From assembly GCA_002105175.1 (NCBI GenBank), contig MCGE01000010.1:1178001-1242000 (forward strand): DNA of 64,000 bases, in the 5' to 3' direction. Below the pieces are notes generated by a model. That model did not search any database, had not been told where the DNA came from, and saw only the letters and a list, made by a program, of their open reading frames with translations. Below, piece by piece: positions 59,590 through 64,000 of this stretch (position 1 is the stretch's first letter; the number at the start of each line of letters is the position of its first letter). The stretch is from Absidia repens (Eukaryota; Mucoromycota; Mucoromycetes; Mucorales; Cunninghamellaceae). The translations under genes were made by a program, and so were the position numbers.

Positions 59590-60560
59590 TTGTTTCAAAT
59601 CCCGTCCACGTGGAAATTTTATTTACTCCCGATTTTTTTCGCCTCTCTTTCTTCCCATTTTTTTTTTCTCACTTTTCAACTTCTTTCAGATTATGATGAT
59701 CTTAGATTAGTGTCAGGACTGGTTTAGAGGCGTTTTCAGCTCAAGGGATTACAATATACATGGGGAAACCCTTTCATTTTGGATCTAGGATCTGAATGCA
59801 CCAGTAGTTGGCTTTTTGGAGCCTTCATTAGCTTAGCTTAATGTTAGTTTGTCTATAGTTTATGTCTACATCTGAATAAAATATGTCTCTTTCTACGTGA
59901 TTCAATGAAATATGTCCCATTAGTTTTTTCCATGTCTTGTGCAATAGATCCCTGTTTTACTTCCATCACCTCGTTTGGTTAGTGTTGCTCAATTTTGTAC
60001 TTCAGTAACATATGTGTCTTTTGTCTTTCTCATGCCTTGGGTAATATGTTTGATTTCAATTTTGCGATTGTACCTTAAGATTTTTTGTCCATTCGTTAGA
60101 TCTTACTTCCCTAGTTCTCCTCATGCTCCCTTCCAGAATACTGTAGATCCTTCCATTAAGCCCCCCCTTCTTACCATGAATCTCTCTCTCCATTAGACTT
60201 ACTATCGGCCAATATACTTGAATAAAAATATTTCGTTTTTTTTTTTATCAAAAACACTCCGACCCATTTGATAGTAAACACTGTCGCCATTGTAACTGTT
60301 TTTCAAGTGCTCTGTCAAACACTTACCTTCCATCTCATTCACTATAACCACTTCCCCCTCCCAAATGTTTAGCAGCCTTAGGTGATTTATTCTTATCGAT
60401 AGTCATATTCCTGCTCAAACAATAATAGAAATAAATTCAGGTTGTGCTGTGCAAGTAGCCACCGTTATAGAGCATTTGGCATTACTTTCTAACTTATCTT
60501 TGGCTACTTGTCCCCCCCGCCCCGTAGAGGTCTACTGACACATTGGCAGTTTTAGACCAC
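59590..60560 (+). repeat. Dispersed repeat family, copy D
   Basis: Begins TTTCAAATCCCGTCCACGTG, then a CT-rich block, TTAGTGTCAGGACTGGTTTA, TACATGGGGAAACCCTTTCA, TTGGCTTTTTGGAGCCTTCA and TTGAATAAAA. It is the longest copy; homology to copy B extends to about 60560 (GTTTTAGACCACCTG-type segment). Ends approximate. Confidence 0.85.
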
Positions 60561-61338
60561 CTGTAGGAAACATGACCCATGCTTTATTTTCACTCTACCA
60601 TTTGTATCAACTCATTTACGTCCTTGCTGAACTGTATCCTATAGAAGATCGTGTATGAAGCTCCAGATAGCAAACATTGAGCACCAAAACATATTCTTTT
60701 TGCTGTGAGAAATGCATAATTACAGGCAATATTTTTTCATGCGAAGCACTTCTATTTCATATATGTAGACTAAGAGAATTTTCCAAAAATGGTAGAGTTT
60801 AAATACAAAACAGAAAGACGAAGGGATTATACTGATCCTGTTTTGCCCAGGTTCAAAAATATCTCCTCTAAGTGTCCAAAAAATATTGCCGTATATGGCA
60901 GAAGATTTTATTCATATCTTATCATAAAAGAAAGGAAGAAAAAAGCACATAAGATTGTTGATGGTTAAAAAATGAAGATATATTTTATTGGTGTAATAGA
61001 AATAAACAGGAAAAGGTCAACATCAATCAAGAAGACCTAATGAAGTTACCAAAATGGATATTATTGGGGGATATTGAGAATAATCAGCGCTAATATATAA
61101 AAGCAAAACAGCAAGATACGTTTTGCTTCATTGATCAATACATCAATCCTTCGCAAAAATAAGCATATTAACAAAAGTCAAAACGGCATAAAAAACGAAC
61201 ACAACAACAACAGGGTCAAAGGAATGATTTCGAACAGTAATAAAAATATTGGTTTTTTTTATTCAAAATGATATAAGAATAAGAATAAAATATAATCTAT
61301 AAGCTATCATTATCACACCACTGCACTATAACAATTCT
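60561..61338. other. Gene-poor DNA downstream of the complex I gene
   Basis: AT-rich, no repeat or gene recognised. Confidence 0.5.
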
Positions 61339-62087
61339 TTAGTTGGTTTTTTGATAATCGAGCTTGACACCCTTTTCCTTCAATGATTTTTCAGCTTCCT
61401 TTGTGGCCCAAGTGACAACACTATAAACAAATGAATAAATCGAATATGGTTAATACATTTTTTTTTCAATACTCAATATAAACTACACAGTACCTGGTAT
61501 CAGGCTTGTAGTAGAGAGCGGCAGAGATCAATACAAATCCACCACCCATACCCCAATAGTAGATATCTTCCCAACCTTCCTTGATGGGAGTCTATAGTAA
61601 AAACAAATATATAATAAAAAAAAAAGACAATGAGTACCAGTTTCAATATACATACGATTTTGATAAATAATAACTTGATACGACAACGCCTTCCCCCCTC
61701 CAGCCCCCCTCCCACTGACAACAAAGAAACAACATATAAAACAATATGCCATTGACATGGCTAAACTATGCAGTAACTATGCAGTGCAGCAGAAGATGAA
61801 AGACTCTCCAAGTCCAACCCCTCCCTTTTCTAAATCCAATGACGCAAATGTATATTCCAATTCATCATTCCCCTCCCGTTTCTTGTAGCAGTCAGTGTAT
61901 CGTCGTATTAGTCGCAATAAAGATGGCAACAAGTCGTCGCTGCCGTTCACTGTGGTCATATCTAAATTACCTTTTCATTGAAGAGATAACCTCCGGGTTC
62001 GTTGATGGGCATGCCACCGCCACCACCACGGCGCATCAGGTTAGGACGAGCAAGTCTTGCAGATCGAGAAAAAACTCTGGCAAACAT
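61339..62087 (-). CDS. NDUFB11: Mitochondrial complex I subunit ESSS (NDUFB11-like)
   Basis: Three exons (62087-61971, 61591-61494, 61420-61339) sum to 297 nt, giving 98 residues, a normal length for the fungal ESSS subunit. Accessory inner-membrane subunit of NADH:ubiquinone oxidoreductase. MFARVFSRSARLARPNLMRR is a short mitochondrial presequence. Then come the family signature GGGGGMPINEPGGYLFNEK and WEDIYYWGMGGGFVLISAAL, the single membrane segment, and a Lys-rich C-terminus. The first intron is long for this genome (about 380 nt) and contains C-rich sequence. The gene shares its upstream region with the eIF2B alpha paralogue on the opposite strand. Confidence 0.93.
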
Positions 62088-63127
62088 AATGTAAGAAAAA
62101 AAAAAGAATAGGGAATAGAAGGAAGTGTTTTTTTTGTTTTTGTTTTTTTTATTGAGCGGCCCCTTATCAAAATCAAAAGTCATACAAATTTGAACTCCGG
62201 GGGTCTTTTTATTCACTTTCAATTTGAGACGAGGCATAAATAAATTGAGACGGTGGACAAAATAAAAATTGGATATGGGAAGATGCTTGGTTAGCCTTCA
62301 TTCTACAAAATGTTGATTTTATTTTTTAAAATCTAAGCGAGGAATAAATGTGATTTGTTAAAACGTATTTAATACGGATAACATGGCGGAACGAGGGAGA
62401 GAGAGAGAGGGGGGGGGACAGAGGCACACGCTGCTGTAGATCGAAGGCAGAAACATGTCGCCCGCTTGAAAATTAATATAGAAAACAGCATATAGTTTTA
62501 GAAGTAAGGACGACAGTTGTAAGAGGAGAGGAGAGAGGGACCAGACAGCATGACAAAAAAAAAAAAACAGCAACGCACAACAACACCAAAAAAAGAAAAA
62601 GAAAAAAAAAAGATGATATAGAGATAGATATATATGACTTGGGCTTGATAAGAAGACTTGTACTTGAAGCAGAGAAGACTAATGTTTTTTATTTTTTATT
62701 TTTTTTTATATGGTTGACTTGAAATAGCCTCATGCAAATCCCGAGTTGGCGTCCCATTTTTTATTTCACAGCCTCTGAAAAACTTCTGGCAGGTATATCA
62801 AAAAAAAAATCACCCAGCTCAATTTTCAATCCCCGTCGTCCAAAAGAATCGCAATCTTTTTTTCAGTCATGCTGTTTTTACTTCCTTTTTTTCATTTTTT
62901 TTTTTTTTTTTCCATTCAACTGAAAAAGACATTATTAGTCAATACCCAGACGTGGGAAGAAGGGAAGGGGTATAATGTAGAGGAGTGGAGGGGGGGGGGG
63001 AGGGATTAAGAAACAGAAACTTTGACTGTCTTACCTTTCTTCAGGGGTCGCGACTGAAATAATTTTTATTCCAGTTTTCAAGACTGCACCACTTTGCTTC
63101 TAGTTGGACTTGATTGCACCAACAACA
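62088..63127. other. Divergent intergenic region (ESSS / eIF2B alpha paralogue)
   Basis: About 1 kb shared upstream DNA. It holds T- and A-runs (62560-62612, 62893-62910), G-runs at 62409-62417 and 62992-63001, and a CT-rich stretch before 63128. No gene recognised. Confidence 0.5.
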
Positions 63128-64000
63128 ATGCCCTTTGACGTATTCTCCTATTACAAAGAATGTTTAACTGAAGAAAAGGTAAGGATACATACGACGAAAA
63201 CGGTTTCATTTGAACAGCTTGACTAACTATTGTTTTCTGTTGTGTAGGAGCCTTCTATATCTATGATTCGGTCTTTAACAGAGTTTGTTCGGCAAAGTAC
63301 AGGTAAATACAAACGATAAAATAAAAGACTAGTTCGCTTATAAAAGTGATTTTTTAAATATTTATATAGCACCCACCATGTCTGAATTTATGACGAATTT
63401 GACGCAAGTGAAAATGTCTTTGCAGGAGCATACTCAAAACTCTGTTGGAATGCTTGCTGGTCATGATTTGTTTATGGCATTCTTCACTAATTGTGCTCAT
63501 GAATATATGGTAAAGACAATACGTTATTTTATAGCATGATGGATAGCTTATGACGAACAAAAAACTCAATTGATCGACTTCATATTACAAACACAGGGAA
63601 TGGATCAAAAAGGACAATTTGCCCACTTCAAGGATCATGTTTTGGGTCGGACCAATTTGATTTTGGATCGCATTCATCGGTCACAGGTAGATGCCGCTCA
63701 AATGGGAGCTCGATTCATCAATGATTATGGTGTTATCCTAGTGCCAGTACCATGTCCGGCGATTATGGAAATGTTGCAATATGCAGCCCATGTACAAAAC
63801 AAACGCTTTAAGATATTGATAGCTGAAGGTGGCCCCACTGGTGAAGGGTAAATCAAAATACTACGCAAAAAAAAAGAAAGTATTATTCACAACAGTAATG
63901 ATTGAATTGATTGTAGACTTGAAGCGTTACAAGTATTATGGGCATCTGGGATCCCCTGTCGTGCCCTACCCGATGCAGCAATAGGATATATGATGGATAA
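63128..64000 (+). CDS. Divergent eIF2B alpha paralogue (3' end outside window)
   Basis: Exons 63128-63178, 63248-63302, 63370-63509, 63597-63847 and from 63917 to the edge, reading MPFDVFSYYKECLTEEKEPS then [20 protein letters not shown]. Exon boundaries correspond to those of the eIF2B alpha genes in the palindrome, including the split after RQST and after GEG, so it is an ancient duplicate, not a recent retrocopy. It keeps FVRQST, MSEFM, HVQNKRFKILIAEG and LWASGIPCRALPDAAIGYMM. The conserved AYSRVI segment is PVPCPAIM here, and AEGRP is AEGGP. Those positions are strongly kept in eIF2B alpha, so it may not act as a normal subunit. The frame is intact as far as it can be read. Confidence 0.88.

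Noticed and set aside
61500..61758. Minus-strand hydrophobic frames in the ESSS intron
   Set aside because: They read through an intron and a C-rich tract; no family match.
62170..62230. Second GAGTTCAAATTT motif resembling a tRNA T-arm
   Set aside because: No pairing stems and no anticodon arm; probably chance in the ESSS gene upstream region.

Overview
The window is eukaryotic nuclear DNA from a filamentous fungus. Genes are dense but split by many 50-110 nt introns (GTAAG donors, TTTAG/TATAG acceptors), and the intergenic DNA is A/T-rich with very long A/T homopolymers. The gene set (pyruvate carboxylase, eIF2B alpha, Nbs1, Swf1-type DHHC transferase, two mitochondrial ribosomal proteins, PDAT, a kinesin-7, Pescadillo, a vacuolar CAX exchanger, a gephyrin-type Moco enzyme, a complex I subunit, a MATE transporter) fits an early-diverging filamentous fungus. 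Mucoromycota/Mucorales is my best guess, from gene style rather than a marker sequence.

Layout. (1) 1-21787 is one very large inverted repeat. The left arm (1-9396, minus-strand genes, cut by the window edge) and the right arm (12397-about 21787, plus-strand genes) both carry eIF2B alpha, a KAR9/GAR-domain cytoskeletal protein and pyruvate carboxylase, in the same order outward from a 3.0 kb unique spacer (9397-12396). The coding differences I found between arms are single-base contractions of A/T runs or of a CAG tract, so this is either a very young palindrome or an assembly product. (2) 22360-31000 holds a dispersed repeat, a MATE transporter, an unrecognised 258-aa protein and Nbs1. (3) About 31560-43160 is a head-to-tail plus-strand run: Swf1-like palmitoyltransferase, uL1m, uL5m, PDAT and a kinesin-7. 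(4) 43160-49850 has no intact protein gene. It holds a dispersed repeat copy, LTR-like tandem repeats, minisatellites, a tRNA-His and a decayed ribosomal protein uS8 pseudogene. (5) 49852-58493 holds Pescadillo, the CAX Ca2+/H+ exchanger, a doubtful small gene and the Moco enzyme. (6) 58494-64000 holds another dispersed repeat copy, the complex I ESSS subunit and, running off the right edge, a divergent paralogue of eIF2B alpha.

The most unusual biology is in splicing. The CAX gene appears to contain two consecutive single-nucleotide exons, each 'A', which together supply the first two bases of the Asn codon in the GNAAEH ion-binding motif. The kinesin encodes part of its P-loop region in consecutive 6-nt and 4-nt exons. 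In both genes the reading frame and the conserved motif are restored only if both tiny exons are used. The kinesin also ends in a hydrophobic segment that suggests membrane tail-anchoring. No bacterial-type operon, CRISPR array or intact autonomous transposon was seen.
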